From assembly GCA_014529385.2 (NCBI GenBank), contig CM043960.1, positions 38,847,281 through 38,911,280 on the forward strand: DNA of 64,000 bases. Direction: 5' to 3'. Shown one piece after another: positions 23,830-36,493 of this stretch. The DNA is from Adiantum capillus-veneris (Eukaryota; Streptophyta; Polypodiopsida; Polypodiales; Pteridaceae). Below the pieces are notes generated by a model, which did no database searches, was not told the origin of the DNA, and saw nothing but the letters and a program-made list of their open reading frames with translations. The stretch's first letter is position 1. Every line of letters begins with the position of its first letter. The translations under genes were made by a program, and so were the position numbers.

Positions 23830-26200
23830 TACAATAATGAAGGCCGGCGGCTGGTTCACAAAATGGAAACACTCTTTCTTTGTTTTCCCTCCCGTGGTGA
23901 ACCCACTCTCCCACAGATTCAGTAATCCTGCCTTTTGCCCCTATCTTGCAACCATTCAGGCTACTCACTCTTTCCAAATCCCATCATAGTCTATTTTGAA
24001 AACAAACTCTACTCTCTTATGTTTTTGTGTTTAACTAGAAAACTTGATCTCACCCCACTATAACATAATCAGGTTTGTGCACTACGCAAGTGCTCATGTC
24101 CTAGTCACATTGATTTCTTGGATGGATAATATATACACAAACTTCTCTCTAGTGCAACATCTAACATGGCACCCCCAGCTAGGAAGCAAAGGAAGCACAC
24201 AACCCAACTATGCCAAGAATACCACCACATCCACAAATTTATACTTGCAAATCTTCCAAGGATCTTTGTTTTGCATATGTGATTCCCCCATTCTTGACTT
24301 TCCGTACTCCCCCCTAGGGATATACCCAGGCCACATCATCATGAATGCATGTCAACATAGGCTTGCCTTTCTTCTAAACATTGCCTTTCATTATTATGGC
24401 TTACAATAAGACCCAATGGAGGTGCAAAGCATTGGTTATACTCAAGGAATACGCATGCACTTTTATGCTTGTTCTCTACTATTATACTTTGCTAGATGTC
24501 TATCATGGTATCTCTACAATTTGATGCATGTGTCCTATAGCCTATAGATTTGAAAATTATGCAACTTTAGATAGCCTTTATATTTTCTAAGGTCTCAAAC
24601 CTTTGTTGACTATCTAGTGCTCTTTTCCTTTTCATGGGGAGTGTGTTGTTTAAAATAGTGAAATGACATAAAAACACTCCCACACCCCTTTTAACTTGCT
24701 TGATAAAGCAAGTGGTACAGAACTGAGATAAGTCCTTCACATGAGGCCATGGATTGAAGTTGATGGTAGCAATAACAGGCCAAAGTGATCACTAGTAATA
24801 GACCAAATTTTGAAGTTTTTTCAATACCAACTGATATTGATGGAATAATCTTTGTGCCTTCCATAGGCTGTCACTATAATGAACTTGATTACCATCTATG
24901 GGGGCGGGCGGGCGCTTGTGCCTCCAAAAATATTTCTGTACTATGTGAGTTCAAAACAAGGAGTATTCTGTCTGTCAATTTTTTTTGATAGTTATAGGAT
25001 TTACAAAAGGCAGTTTTTGGGTTTTTGACTGCACTTTTGGAAACCCATAAATTTTTCTTAAGAAAAGGATTTTATTACCTCATGGCTTGTACGTATAGAG
25101 GTTTTCAATAACCTTTGAATGCACTAGATATGCATGCATAAGTGCAAAAGAAAAAAACCCCCTTTCCTAAAGTCTTGGATAAATATTTGTGGATCATTTT
25201 ATCGTGATTATTTTTTCAAAATATTTAGATTGAAAAATAATATTTTCTTTTGGAGCACTTTGCTCATTGTTATTTTGTTGAATTATTGAATAGCTAGCAC
25301 AGGTGTCTTGGTTTACCCCCAAGCACGTGGCAGCGTTTTACGGTTAGTGTATGGTCTTCTCATATGCTTCTCCCTGCACTCCAGCCAAGCTAGAGACATG
25401 AAAGTGCAAACTTTTTTCCTCAAGAAGGAAATCGTTACAAAATCTAAGAATATTCTCAATCCAAACTGTTCGAGGTCTCAGCCTTGTCCCTTTACTTGTC
25501 AAAGTACATGAAGCTTGATTTTCTTGTATCTCTTGACAGGCATAAGACTAGAAATGCCTTTCACAAAATCTTATCTAGTGGTAGGTTTTAGTCCTAGATG
25601 TAGTTATACGAAGTTATGTCAAGAACAAGAGAATATAGTATTGATGTGAGCTACAAAAGCATTGCTAACATGTCAACTTCATGGTAATGTAGTTTTATTG
25701 ATTTTCTTATAAAACTTAAATTGAAAAGCCTATAATGTTAAACTCAAGTGATACGTTCATGTGATTATATTGTTACCCCGCTTTCGGGCACTCGGGAGAT
25801 TAATAACAAAAAACAATTAGCACTTAACCACATCGGAAAAAACTACATGTAGCAAGACAAGATGATGAAATTGATCCCTTGATTGAATATATTTGCAATG
25901 GCCACATGCCCATAGGCCAAGGGCTTTATAATTGTTGTTCTTTCTACAGTACAAATGCCCCTCTTGGTATGCTAGCACCTACACTAATTTCTCCAAGAGA
26001 CAGTATGATTAAATTTGCAAGTGATCAAGTTGCAAGAATACCAAAGATGATGTCTGTAAGTAATGCAAATGTACAAATCTACCTTTCACCCTTATTCTAG
26101 ATGTGAAAACTCATCGTACAAATGTGGACATTTGCAGAAACATTGCTTAAGCACGTGGGCATGCACACAAACCGATGTGTGTTCATGTGTCTGCATGGGT

Positions 26201-26203
26201 GAT

Positions 26204-26275
<72 letters not shown>
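26201..26275. repeat. (CA)n microsatellite
   Basis: 75 bp of uninterrupted CA. Confidence 0.97.
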
Positions 26276-26277
<2 letters not shown>

Positions 26278-27701
26278 TCTCTAAACTGTGCATGCAAACA
26301 CAGTGGTTCGAGCAAAGATGCATCCCTAAGTTCCAAGAGACATAGATTCATGTATAGTCATTCAACTGTCATGTAGTTCAAACTTACACACGAATACACA
26401 TGTAGGCATACATGCCCTTGCATGCATGCACACACACGCACTCGTGCACACCGCGCATACACACCCCACAAATGTTTTATTATCAAATTTCTTGGAAGCT
26501 TTACTTTTGGTGACATCCATCATACCGCTTGGGACATGGTAGACCACTTGAATGTTGGAAGCATGGTGGTGGCTCTATTGATGGGCTTTTCCTTCAATGG
26601 GTATCACTCAAATAGTATCAACATATAGATAACTACTACCTTAATGAAGGAGCTGCCCCAACCTCTGCTTTTGCAAGCTTTTCAATAATAACTATGAATA
26701 AAGTCCCCTTTCAAAAGTTGAAATGAAATTGGCCATACGTAGAAGAGAAGATCGACAATGTAGGATATTAATTCTTTTAAGCCCATCATCAAAGGGAATT
26801 TTAAGCCAATAATTACATTCCTGTGTTGGCAACTTATGCAAGGTCAAGTGCTCATCATTAGTTTGGCCACTATTATGGGAAAATATGCATCGAAGAATAA
26901 TATTATGACACCAAAAATAATCCCAGGGAACAACAGGGATTCTTAATTTCTAGTCCCTCCCTTAGATAATGAAAGTAGCAATCTTTGTAATAATCCTGCC
27001 AGCGTTAAGAAAAGCTATTTTTCTTAGAAAAGAAGCAGAGTTGTCTTTAAAAGGAGCAAAAGTTCCCCTTGAATGATTGAAGACACAAGGAGAACTCGTG
27101 GAGGAAATAAAAAAACAATTGAACTAAAGGCAGTAGCATCCAATTACAAAATTAATTGGTTGAGACCTAAAGGGAAAAAAAAAGGTTACCAAATTTTTAT
27201 TATAGTGGCTTAAAAGGGACTCATTAAAAATTCTTATACATTGTACAAAATGGAAGCATAATTTTCCAAGTTGTATGGAGTGGGTGTACCTTAAATTATA
27301 CACTGATATATATGCAGGGAGCTACTCAAGGCTTGAGTGCGGAAGAGTAAGAGGTTTGCAATGTACTCAATTGTGTAACCACTTTCCTTGCAACTTTTAC
27401 ATTATGTGAGGAGTCTTCTAGTATTAACAATTCATCAGACATGTGGACCAAAAGAGAGTGACACTACTCGGGGGGTTCACTGTTCTTTATCCCTTATAAC
27501 GTGCGTTCGTGGATATAAAAAAAACCCTTCTTTTAACATGTTTGAATGAATAAAATGACCCTTTATTATAGGAATTTTGTCCAAAATGGAATATAAAAAC
27601 CTCTTGTTTCAACGTATCTTTTGTTAAATTGCCTAAACTTTTTGCATTTTAAAACCCCTCCTATTGAACTCACGTTATACATTAACATAATTACATAGTG
27701 C

Positions 27702-27724
27702 CCCCCCCCCCCCCCCCCCCCCCC
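27702..27724. repeat. Poly-C tract
   Basis: 23 consecutive C on the plus strand. Confidence 0.95.
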
Positions 27725-30691
27725 AGCATAACTACTTCTGGGCTTTAGCTTCAATTTTAATAACATGCTCAGATCCTCAAGGCGGTGGGTTTAAGCACTG
27801 CCTAGTCTATCCCAATTGATGCAACCTTGGGTGGAAATGGGGTGGGTATGAGTGGGCTTTTGTCCTCTCTAGGCTAAGAATAATACAAAAAAAATCATAT
27901 CCTTTGAAGATATCTATATCTACAATTGGTGACATGTTTGAAAGAAGCATGCACTCCCCTAGAAGTAGAAACAAGCTTGGATCGCCACGTTGTTGAAAGG
28001 AGCCTGACACAAGGCAACCTTCTAAGGGAGGTGACCTAAAATATATGTACCTATCCACATGGGTTCAATAGAAAATTAAAGTTTATTTCCAAAAAAGTCA
28101 TATTTTTATTTACAGAGAGGTATCATTAAAGGAAATTGAAAACTTCTTGTAAGGATTGATTAGAAAAAGGGTGTGTTATAAGCTTGGAATACTCACAAAT
28201 AAAGAATTTTTATAATATCTCTTGAATGCACGTGATACAGTAATATTACATGAAGTGAACACCCTGTGGCAGCCTTGACATGTTGGTAATTGTTAGTTTT
28301 AGACATCCTTGTGAGCTTTGTGCAGAAATTACAAAAAACGTCCCATGTTTTCAGCTAAGCGACACGAAAAGCTAGGTTTAGACATCCTTGTGAGCTTTCT
28401 GCAGAAATTACAAAAAATATCCAAGTGAAAGCTACCTCTCTCAATTCATGGTGAAAAGTGTGTTGTGCTAACAAATTAATAATCTCGAGTGATTTAACCT
28501 ACTTCTATCATAAAATTTCAACTTAGCACTAAAGTTTTGCCACTTGTCAACTTTGAGCTGCACATTTGAAACTTAGCACTATGATATATGGAACCTTAGT
28601 TAAAAATTTAAAAGCTCGCTAGTTGAATTATGATCTTTCACAAGCCCAACAATCTTACAGAGAATATGCTATCATTAGCTGGTAATGTGGCATTCATCAA
28701 CATGAGAACTTGTTGTAAAATTAAACACGTGTCCAAACACAAGCTTAAAATTCTCATCAATTAACATACCTTGAAACATGATAATAAAGGCTTACTCATT
28801 AGAGAATATATAGAGCTACAACATGGCTTAAGATGTACTATAATCTTGTAAAAACAATCACACCACTATACAGTTCCAAAAAAAATGCTACTGTCATTTC
28901 ACACAACAAACCTAAGCAAGCTTATATAAAATGTATAGTAAACATTTTAGACATATGAACTCATGCTTTTAAACACTCAAATCAATCTTACCAACATGGC
29001 TCGTTAACATAGGACTAAAATCCACTATTGTTTTCCTAAATATGGCTTTGGTGTCACTTATAAATTTGCCCACAATCGAAGGCCCATTTTGTTGTTTATA
29101 AAGCATAATTTCTATATCATACAGAACACTATAATGCATACAAATAAATTGGGATTCCAATTACAATAGATGGGATAAATGGAAGATTATAGCCATCCAA
29201 AAGGAAATTTACACAATAAATGCTTGTTGAAAGACTTTTGGGAACTTTGATCTGTGTGACATGTATTATCAAACAATGAATTTTAGTTATTAAAGTTGTA
29301 CTTGGGCAAATTGCTTGAGAGTTCTAGCATACACATGGAGAGAATTTTGCTTTGTATGCACATATTTTTCCATTATATTCTTTTAAGTGTGACTTTTAAA
29401 AAAGACTCTCCCCTTTGAATACCTTGTGGTGTTGTCTTCTTAAACTTTATGTGTACAACATAATTGTTTCAAGAAAAGAGCAATACTAATGGGTGGGAAA
29501 AACCACTTGTTCGCCTTGACCCCAATATTGTGCAAGTGGTATTTGATTTTATTTGCATAATTTAATGTAGAACGAAAAGAAAATAGAGAAAACAACTATT
29601 TGTTGTAGAAGATGTCTAGTTGATTGGGGCTATAAAGATAGTCAATTTATAAGGTGATGTAAAAGCCAATTGAATTAGTGGCTGTAGACAATGTAAATAT
29701 CATCTTCCACTAACCAATGAGATCCTAAGTAGATAACAAGCAGCAAGAGACCACAATTAAGGGAATAGGAAGTAATCAAGCAAGCCCATGAAGAAGCACA
29801 AATAAGAATCTTGAAGCGCAAAGCAATGCAACAAAGTGAACTTCAACTTATTGTTGCAGAAATAAGTCATATCCAACTTCATGAAGAACTACAATATGGT
29901 ATGCATGTCAGGATCGCAGTGGGCTCATCAATTGAGTAAATCGAGAAAGATTTAATGGACATGGGTGCAAGAATGGATATCACTAATTAGATGGCCAACT
30001 TGTGGATGACCACAAGGGAAATGGAACCATATCATATGACTTTGGAGGCTACTAAGACATCCTTATGCAAAACCATGGGAAAAGTTCATATTGATATTAG
30101 AGTAAAAGGAGCATCTTGTCCACATTTGTTCTATGTGCTACCAAATACATGTAGATGGTAGAGAAGAAGAAGATAATGTTTTAATGTGGTAGGAACAATC
30201 CCAAGAGACCTCAAAGTGAGAGAAATTTTGATACCAATTGAGGGCACCATTTTTAAAGGACTTTGTAATACATTAGGAAAAAATTGAACCCCTTGGGGCC
30301 ATGTAAGGATTCCTAATTTTAAGGGATTAAAGCTAATTTTGTAGGGGATGGAGGGAACAAAGATGATAAATAGGGCTACTTTTGTAGCTTTCTCTCTAAC
30401 TTACGAAGAATCTAACTTTCATAAGCTCCAAATCTAAAATTCCTTGCGTCCCTCTCTACATTAATTCCAAGAATAAATAGATAATGCCACATCATCAAAA
30501 CGTCCATCTAATAAAGCCTAAAAATTGAAAATTTAAAAATTTAAAAATTTGCCTCCTTTGAGCTCAAAAATTGAACCTATATATGTCTACACATGAAAAA
30601 ATATATTTTTAAGTCTTTTTATTCCAAAAATTGTGTGTTTATCCCAAAAAGTATATCTTATCTAGTTTTTTCCCCATCATAACTTTCCACC

Positions 30692-33532
30692 ATGTCTCTT
30701 CGCGACATAACCAATGAATCACCTGCGCCATCATCTACTAGGTCAACTAATGTCAGTCTGCATCTACCGATCGAATTTGCTCCCACAAAAAAAATGACGA
30801 GAAAGCATCTCAACTAGCATCCGTACGACGGTTTCGAGGAGAAACCAATGTTGACTTGTGGCTTGATGGACGGTTGTATCCAAAAGATCCGCTCGTGGAC
30901 TGTCATCCGACATTCCGTACACTCCTAAGCTTAATCAAATATGTGGGAGAAGGAGAACGTGGTCTTCTTGGGTATTGTAAGAGATTGGACTCCAATCACG
31001 TAGGTGCGTCGGCATGGTTCCGACAACAATGTCAAGTATTACACATTCATTCCACAAATCTCCAACAACAACTATATTCCACAGAGAAACAACTCAAAGA
31101 TCTTAAAGAGGAGATGAAAGCTACCGAAACAGAGGTAACTAAGCTACAGATTGCAATGATGCACCTAAAAGCCACTCCATTTGGCATGCATGAGCGTAAG
31201 AGAGAGTTCTCTTCCATTGAAAACTTAGGCTCTAATGGAGGGGCACGTAAGAAGCGAATCACGGCAACTAGGTATTTTTTTTAATTCACAGTGTTCATCA
31301 CTTATAATAATTTCCATCAATTTGTAACTCAGTTCACCTTTTGAAATAGGACATATATACAAGATGTGTGTGGAAGTTTTAGACAAGAGGACCGTTGCAA
31401 TCTTCTCCTAGGATGCATATCAAAGGAAGATATACTTTACATCATAGGTTGCGAAAAGGCCAAACACATGAAAGATGCCATCACAAAGGAGATCCTAAAA
31501 AAGATCTCTAAACTTGTGTCTGAGGATGATGTCCAGAGAGCTTGTGATGAGGTTGGGATCATCACAAATGCATACCATGCACTTCATGGATTGATGAAAT
31601 ATGCATTACGAGAGCAAGGCATCACCGAGAATTTGTTTCCTATTCCACATAGGGTTCGACTTGCAAAAAAAGCAAACAATAATCTCGTTCGGGAATCCCT
31701 TGGCGAATACAAACACATTGAAGGATCCATGATGTACTCTTCCACAAGTACCAAGTCACATGGTAATATAAAGGGGGGCAATACTATTCCTAATGGGGCA
31801 AAGTCTTTTGGTTATCATCAATTCAACAATATTTTTGTTGACTTGAAACGACTACAACGAGCTATGGTTAAATTTTATGCTTTGTCTCCACAAGGTAATA
31901 CAAATTGTAATGTCATTTTTTATCTGTATTGAATATCATTTAGTATAAAAATTCAATTCCTGTGTTGTTTCAGTACTTGGAGAGAAGCTCATATTTATTC
32001 TTAAGCTAAATGAATGTCAAATTGTCAAAGGACGGAGATTGGAACGTATGAGTGTGACACTTATGAATGAGGCAATGTTTTTTGCAAAAGTCGATGCTAT
32101 CGGTGATTATTCTCAGAAACCATCATTTACTGTACAATCGGAAAAGAAAATATGGTGGTTAGGAGCTTTTGAAGTTCCGAAAGAGACTCATGAGGTGTTG
32201 GCATGGGTCTTCTCTATGATCCCATGGATCACAGAGGTTATTAAGGCATAACTAGAGGGAGAAAAGCTAGAAGTCGATGGAGTAGGTACATTTGATGTTG
32301 AGTGGCACTTAGGAGGTGATCGAAAAACAATCAAATGTATACTTGGGTGTAAACAAGGTGCTTCATCACTTCTTCCTTGTCCGTATTGTGTACGAGGATA
32401 CAAGGAGAGTACTCGTGGCTCCATGTCTTCAAAGAAAAATGTCAAGGGAAGTCAAGCAACAGGGTCAATGGATGATGATGCAAGGGAATGGGTGTGCTCG
32501 GTGTTGAAGTGTCGTATCATGGAGGTCCCCAATCGGTCGACAAAAGATAGAACATGGCATCCCATTATCAATTTTCCACTTACAAATGTACACTTTTGCA
32601 TTCTGCATGCCTTCATGCGTATATTTGATCGCTTGTTAAAGCTTCACATAGAGTACGCTTTCACAATGAAACCACTTTCCAGATCCGTGGAAGCCATTGG
32701 AATATTTGAAGCAATTCTAAATTCGATTGGATGTCATGGTGGCAATGTTTCTATCATCGGTGAGGTGGAAAATATGCATGAAGTGCCACAAAAAGTATCT
32801 ATGAATGGTGTGAAAGCACATAGGTTTTTCAAGAAACCAGAGATGCGAAAGGAGAGGGGTGAGGAGGATGCTCCATGGGAGCTATGGAAAGCTCTTTGCA
32901 AGTGTACGACCGATCAAGATTCAAATCCCGTGCTTGTAAATCTGCGTAGGCAAGTGTGGCACCACTTCAAGTTAGTGCTTCAAATCATGTGGAAACCCCA
33001 AACCACAAGCGAGCAACAAAATTTGTTCAAAGATCACATTTCTCATTTCAATAAAGCATTTGTGCAAGCGTGGGGAGAGAGCAATATCACACACTACATG
33101 GTAAGTTACTTTGTTCAATTCAAATTTTGATGCTATACATAAACATTCATTTGATCTAAGCATTTTTTCTTGATGCAACATATTTTGTATGCGCATGGAG
33201 CATTCTTTATGTCAAAATATGGTTCATTAGACATGTGGAGCACTCAAGGAATGGAGAAATCACATTATCGAGCCAAAGGTGTTTACTTTAAAAATACATG
33301 TCACGGTGGTGGAAATACGAGATCCAACTACATGAAGGAGATGTTTGATTGGTTCTTTCGTTGTTCTTTGGGGAGATGTCATGCCATAGAGCGAGCGCGA
33401 AAGTCAAGTCTTGCCAAGGAGGTTAGGAGGCAATCTCGACTTAATGCTAAAGACAAATGGAGAAACTCCACGGGATCCCTTAATCATGCTAGATGGCGTG
33501 GAGTGGGCAAACGTTGGTTACCCAACATGTAA
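30692..33532 (+). pseudogene. Transposase-like gene with zinc-knuckle (CPYC) insertion, four exons, decayed
   Basis: Start ATG at 30,692. Exons 30,692-31,271, 31,350-31,894, 31,974-33,100 and 33,179-33,532; about 868 codons. The N-terminal third includes a coiled coil (QQQLYSTEKQLKDLKEEMKA). The middle has ITNAYHALHGL. Exon 3 has WHLGGDRKTIKCILG followed by LLPCPYC, and exon 4 has YGSLDMWSTQGMEKSHYRAK. This order (Asp-containing strand, CxxC pair, later Glu motif) resembles RNase H-like transposases with a zinc insertion, of the broad RAG1/KDZ-like kind; family placement is inference. The first catalytic Asp is not evident. Disabling changes: a frame shift in the A8 run at 30,787-30,794, a TAA at 32,249-32,251 (likely from CAA), and an intron-3 acceptor AA (33,177-33,178) where AG is expected. 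Confidence 0.6.
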
Positions 33533-33752
33533 AACAAATGATGCTATGCAATGTAATGTTTTATGTTTGTAGATGTCTTTGTTGAGTTGCATATAATACT
33601 TCTCCATTTATCCATTTTTTGTTTTTTATATTTTGATGATATTAAGAGTTTTTTTAAGTGGCCCGGTCAAGTGCGAAGAGACCTTTTTTTAAAAAATAGG
33701 GGGCTGTTAGAGAAGAGGGAGTCTCATTTTCAATATTGTCCCTTCTTACACA

Positions 33753-34580
33753 ATGGCACGCACAAAGCAAACAGCAAGAAAAGATCAACCTTTTTTTGCT
33801 CACCCTCTCTCATCCGTCCAAGGTGCTCAAAAACCACCTTGGATACACGAACAAGAGTTCCTAGCAGAGATGGAGAGGGAATGGTCAGGTGAAGAGAAAC
33901 AAGATGGACAACCTTCATGCAAGAAGAAATGGGTAGTGACTTCAGACACTGAAACCGAGACGGACAGCGAAGCACCAAGCCCACCATGGAGCGGACAGAA
34001 GATCCCAAGCAATCATCGAGTCCCGACTGGGAAGACATTGCCATGTGGCTTGGGAGCTCTGCCGTCATATGAGCCTAGACGTCATCATGGGTTACTAAAT
34101 GCAGAGGATTTTGAGGATGTAGAAGACGATCTAGTTGGAGCGCACGGTGGAGTTGAAGAGCCAGTCGGAGCACATGGTGGGCTTGAAGATGCGCAAGCTC
34201 CCTCTCGTAGAAAGAAAAAGTTTTTCAAGGTTCGCCCTCGCAAGGCCCATGTCCCAAATCCTACCATCCCTCAACAACGGGCTCCTGCTGTGAAGCGACG
34301 CATTCCAAAGGCCTTGCAAGAAATTCGTCACTATCAAAAGACTCCAGACCTTCTCATCCGCAAGGCACCATTCGCACGTTTGGTGAAAGAGATCATGCAA
34401 AGTTATCGAATGACGTATTGAGTTCAAGGTATCGCCCTAGAAGCTCTGCAGGAAGCGGCAGAATATCAACTAGTTTCTCTTTTTGAAGACACAAACTTGT
34501 GTGCTATTCATGCAAAACGGGTGACAATAATGCCCAAGGATATAGCTCTTGCGCATCGAATCAGAGGAGAGAGAAACTGA
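33753..34580 (+). pseudogene. Histone H3-derived chimeric gene carried by the transposon
   Basis: Single exon of 276 codons, interrupted only by TGA at 34,419-34,421 (codon 223). Residues 1-10 are MARTKQTARK, identical to the H3 tail including Lys4 and Lys9. About 140 extra residues follow: an acidic segment (DTETETDSEA), a doubled VGAHGG motif and a basic stretch (RRKKKFFKVRPRKA). The H3 fold then resumes with [34 protein letters not shown] and [15 protein letters not shown], ending RIRGERN. From the TGA to the end is 53 codons, exactly the distance from Arg83 to the end of H3, so the stop replaces Arg83 (CGA to TGA). Loop 1 is not lengthened and the C-terminus is canonical, so the donor was an H3 rather than CENH3. 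It lies 220 bp downstream of the transposase-like gene, same strand. A role in chromatin is inference. Confidence 0.85.
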
Positions 34581-34795
34581 ATTTGACTTTTATGCCATTT
34601 TGGCAATGTAAAGATATCTTTTTCAAATATAACGAGTTGTGGCTTTAGTGATTTCTTTTCCATCGTACTGAACATTTGTGTTTATAAGTGATATGATGCT
34701 GTGAGATTTATTAGATGTCGGTTATTTCTTTCAAAAGTGAGTTCTTGTGGTTGAAATGGCTTTCAAAGAAAAAATGATTTTAAGTAGAACTAGGT

Positions 34796-34801
34796 AGAGA
34801 G

Positions 34802-34870
<69 letters not shown>
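34796..34870. repeat. (GA)n microsatellite
   Basis: About 75 bp of GA downstream of the H3-derived gene. Confidence 0.95.
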
Positions 34871-34874
<4 letters not shown>

Positions 34875-35049
34875 AATTAAAACAGCTGTTAGCCTGGCGA
34901 ATGTCCTGAGTCTTAGCAAAATGAAATATTATATCCACCCTACATATACATAGATCGAATATTGAATCCAGGTCAATAATCAACTGCATTTTCTCATCGA
35001 TTGAGATTTTCAAGATGATAAAATAATCAACCGATTGTGGTTAATTGAA

Positions 35050-35267
35050 AAACCAAAAAGGCATAATATCAATGCAGTTTGACAAATCTAGCCAAAAAAA
35101 GGTGAAAAAAAAGCTGTCTGGGGGCCTACTGCAGAGGCGCGTGGGGGGGCAAAAGTAACAGTTACTTTCGCCCTCCCGCGCGCCTGTGCGGCAGGCTCTT
35201 TGATAGCTTTTTTTCAAGTTTTCTTGGCTAGGTTTGTCAGGCTGCACTGATATTATGCCTTTTTTTG
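35050..35267. repeat. Foldback (MITE-like) element
   Basis: The left arm AAAAAGGCATAATATCAATG... pairs with the right arm (complement AAAAAGGCATAATATCAGTG...) over about 100 bp, centred on GTAACAGTTAC at about 35,157. GC-rich inner arms (GCGCGTGGGGGGGCAAAAGT / complement) sit inside AT-rich outer arms. Non-coding. Confidence 0.8.
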
Positions 35268-35484
35268 ATTATTTATATGAATTTTTTTTTCTTGATCTTG
35301 GTTCAGAGAATTGCACAATCATACCACAATATAGAGCCAATCACCTACTGTCTATCGTACTATAAACTCAATACAAAATTTCACAGTTAAAATCAAGTCC
35401 CATTCCAAATTTGAAATAGCAAAGTACAAAGATGTGATATATCCCATTACAAATTTGAAAGAGTTAATTACAAGATATATGCAG

Positions 35485-36488
35485 CTATTGAGTGCTTGAG
35501 CCATCTAAGATATGGCAAGCAATGTTTTCTCGTCGCTCTTGGGCGCAGGGAAGCTGTTTGTGCAGCACATCCCAAGCAATTTGTTCCACATTGCTTAGAC
35601 CTACAGCTTGGCTTAAGGCCACGTTACAAAGTACACGACCACGAATGTGTGTCGCAAATGCACCACTGGCCAGAGATTATTTACAAGATAAATGACTTGG
35701 GAGGCTTGAGGTATGGTTGACAGGCACAAGATGCGGCTCATTGCTTTCATCATTGACACCCAAAATTGACCACAAGGAGTGTACTCCTTGTGGATTATCG
35801 CAAAGCCGTCCTGGGGGAGCTTGCCAAGGTAATGCGCAAGGGATGACTACCATCCGAAAGCTTGGCGCCTACCATCTCCTCCCCGACCTGCATGCTCATC
35901 CACTTGCACAACATTCTACAAAGAAATCAATAGGTAAATAAGATTTCAGAATGCAACAATGAAAATTAACGTAATCACAAAAAAAATTTTAATTGAACCT
36001 CTTGTTTTTCGTCGTCCTCATCGTTTATGCCTTTGTTGTCAAGAGAAATAGATGAATTGGGAGCCATAGCGACACTCTCAAGTTCATCCATATGAACAGA
36101 CATAGGAGTGCGTTGGGCTTCAAGCAATGCGTGTGTAGCTAAAAACTCATCCTCCGACATAGATGAGTACGGTGCATCTGTCACTGCCACCATTGCCAAC
36201 TCCACTGTATCTACCACACTCTCTCCAAGGGGTAGGAGGCTTCGATCCAGTGGATCGGAGGAGGGGTCAATGGCAGAGGACTCTACAGTGGCATAGAGGA
36301 TGGACAGGCACTCATCCATGCAGATGTCAAAAGTTTTTTCAAGATCATGTAAAAACAAATATTCCTCCCCATTTATGACAATTGGGGAGAGGTGTTAAAA
36401 AAAAACCTCTGGAGTTAATGTCTCCTCCGGCGCATCTACAGCGGGCTTGAAGGATGCTTCTGCACCCTTATCACCCATGGATTTTGTG
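35485..36488 (-). pseudogene. 3' portion of an unrecognised split gene of the transposon
   Basis: Minus-strand coding continues here from 42,124-42,705 across a gypsy insertion. Reading from the insertion point: a short coding end (SMGDKGAEASFKPAVDAPEE), a GTTTTT donor, then a Ser/Asp/Glu-rich exon at about 36,366-35,996 (CMDECLSILYATVESS near its start). A CAAGAG|GTTCAA donor and TTTCTTTGTAG acceptor follow. A last open segment ends at a TAG at 35,485-35,487 (SQAVGLSNVEQIAWDVLHKQ). Exon borders in the final third are uncertain. I do not recognise a family; the encoded part is acidic and probably non-catalytic. Confidence 0.4.
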
Positions 36489-36493
36489 GCATC

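Larger units (their letters stand above)
23830..30270. other. Intergenic stretch without a supported gene
   Basis: AT-rich spacer. Noted inside it: an exon-like frame at about 25,862-26,058 ending in a good donor (TCT|GTAAGT) but with no recognised domain; (CA)n at 26,201-26,275; 23 C at 27,702-27,724; a 79-bp tandem duplication at about 28,297-28,455 (TTAGACATCCTTGTGAGCTT); and a possible retropepsin-like remnant at about 29,920-30,170 with broken frames. Confidence 0.5.

Noticed and set aside
23531-23977. Poly-Gly minus-strand frame overlapping permease exon 1
   Set aside because: It comes from the trinucleotide run. The neighbouring frame joins the AAP signature in phase.
24044-24409. 121-codon plus-strand frame
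   Set aside because: No domain, splice context or codon pattern to support it.
25862-26058. Exon of a known gene ending in a good GTAAGT donor
   Set aside because: I could not recognise the peptide or find partner exons, so it is only mentioned in the intergenic entry.
33753-34580. CENH3 (centromeric H3) as identity of the H3-like gene
   Set aside because: Loop 1 is not longer than in H3, and the C-terminus (TIMPKD...RIRGER) is canonical H3. The KAPF variant alone is not enough.
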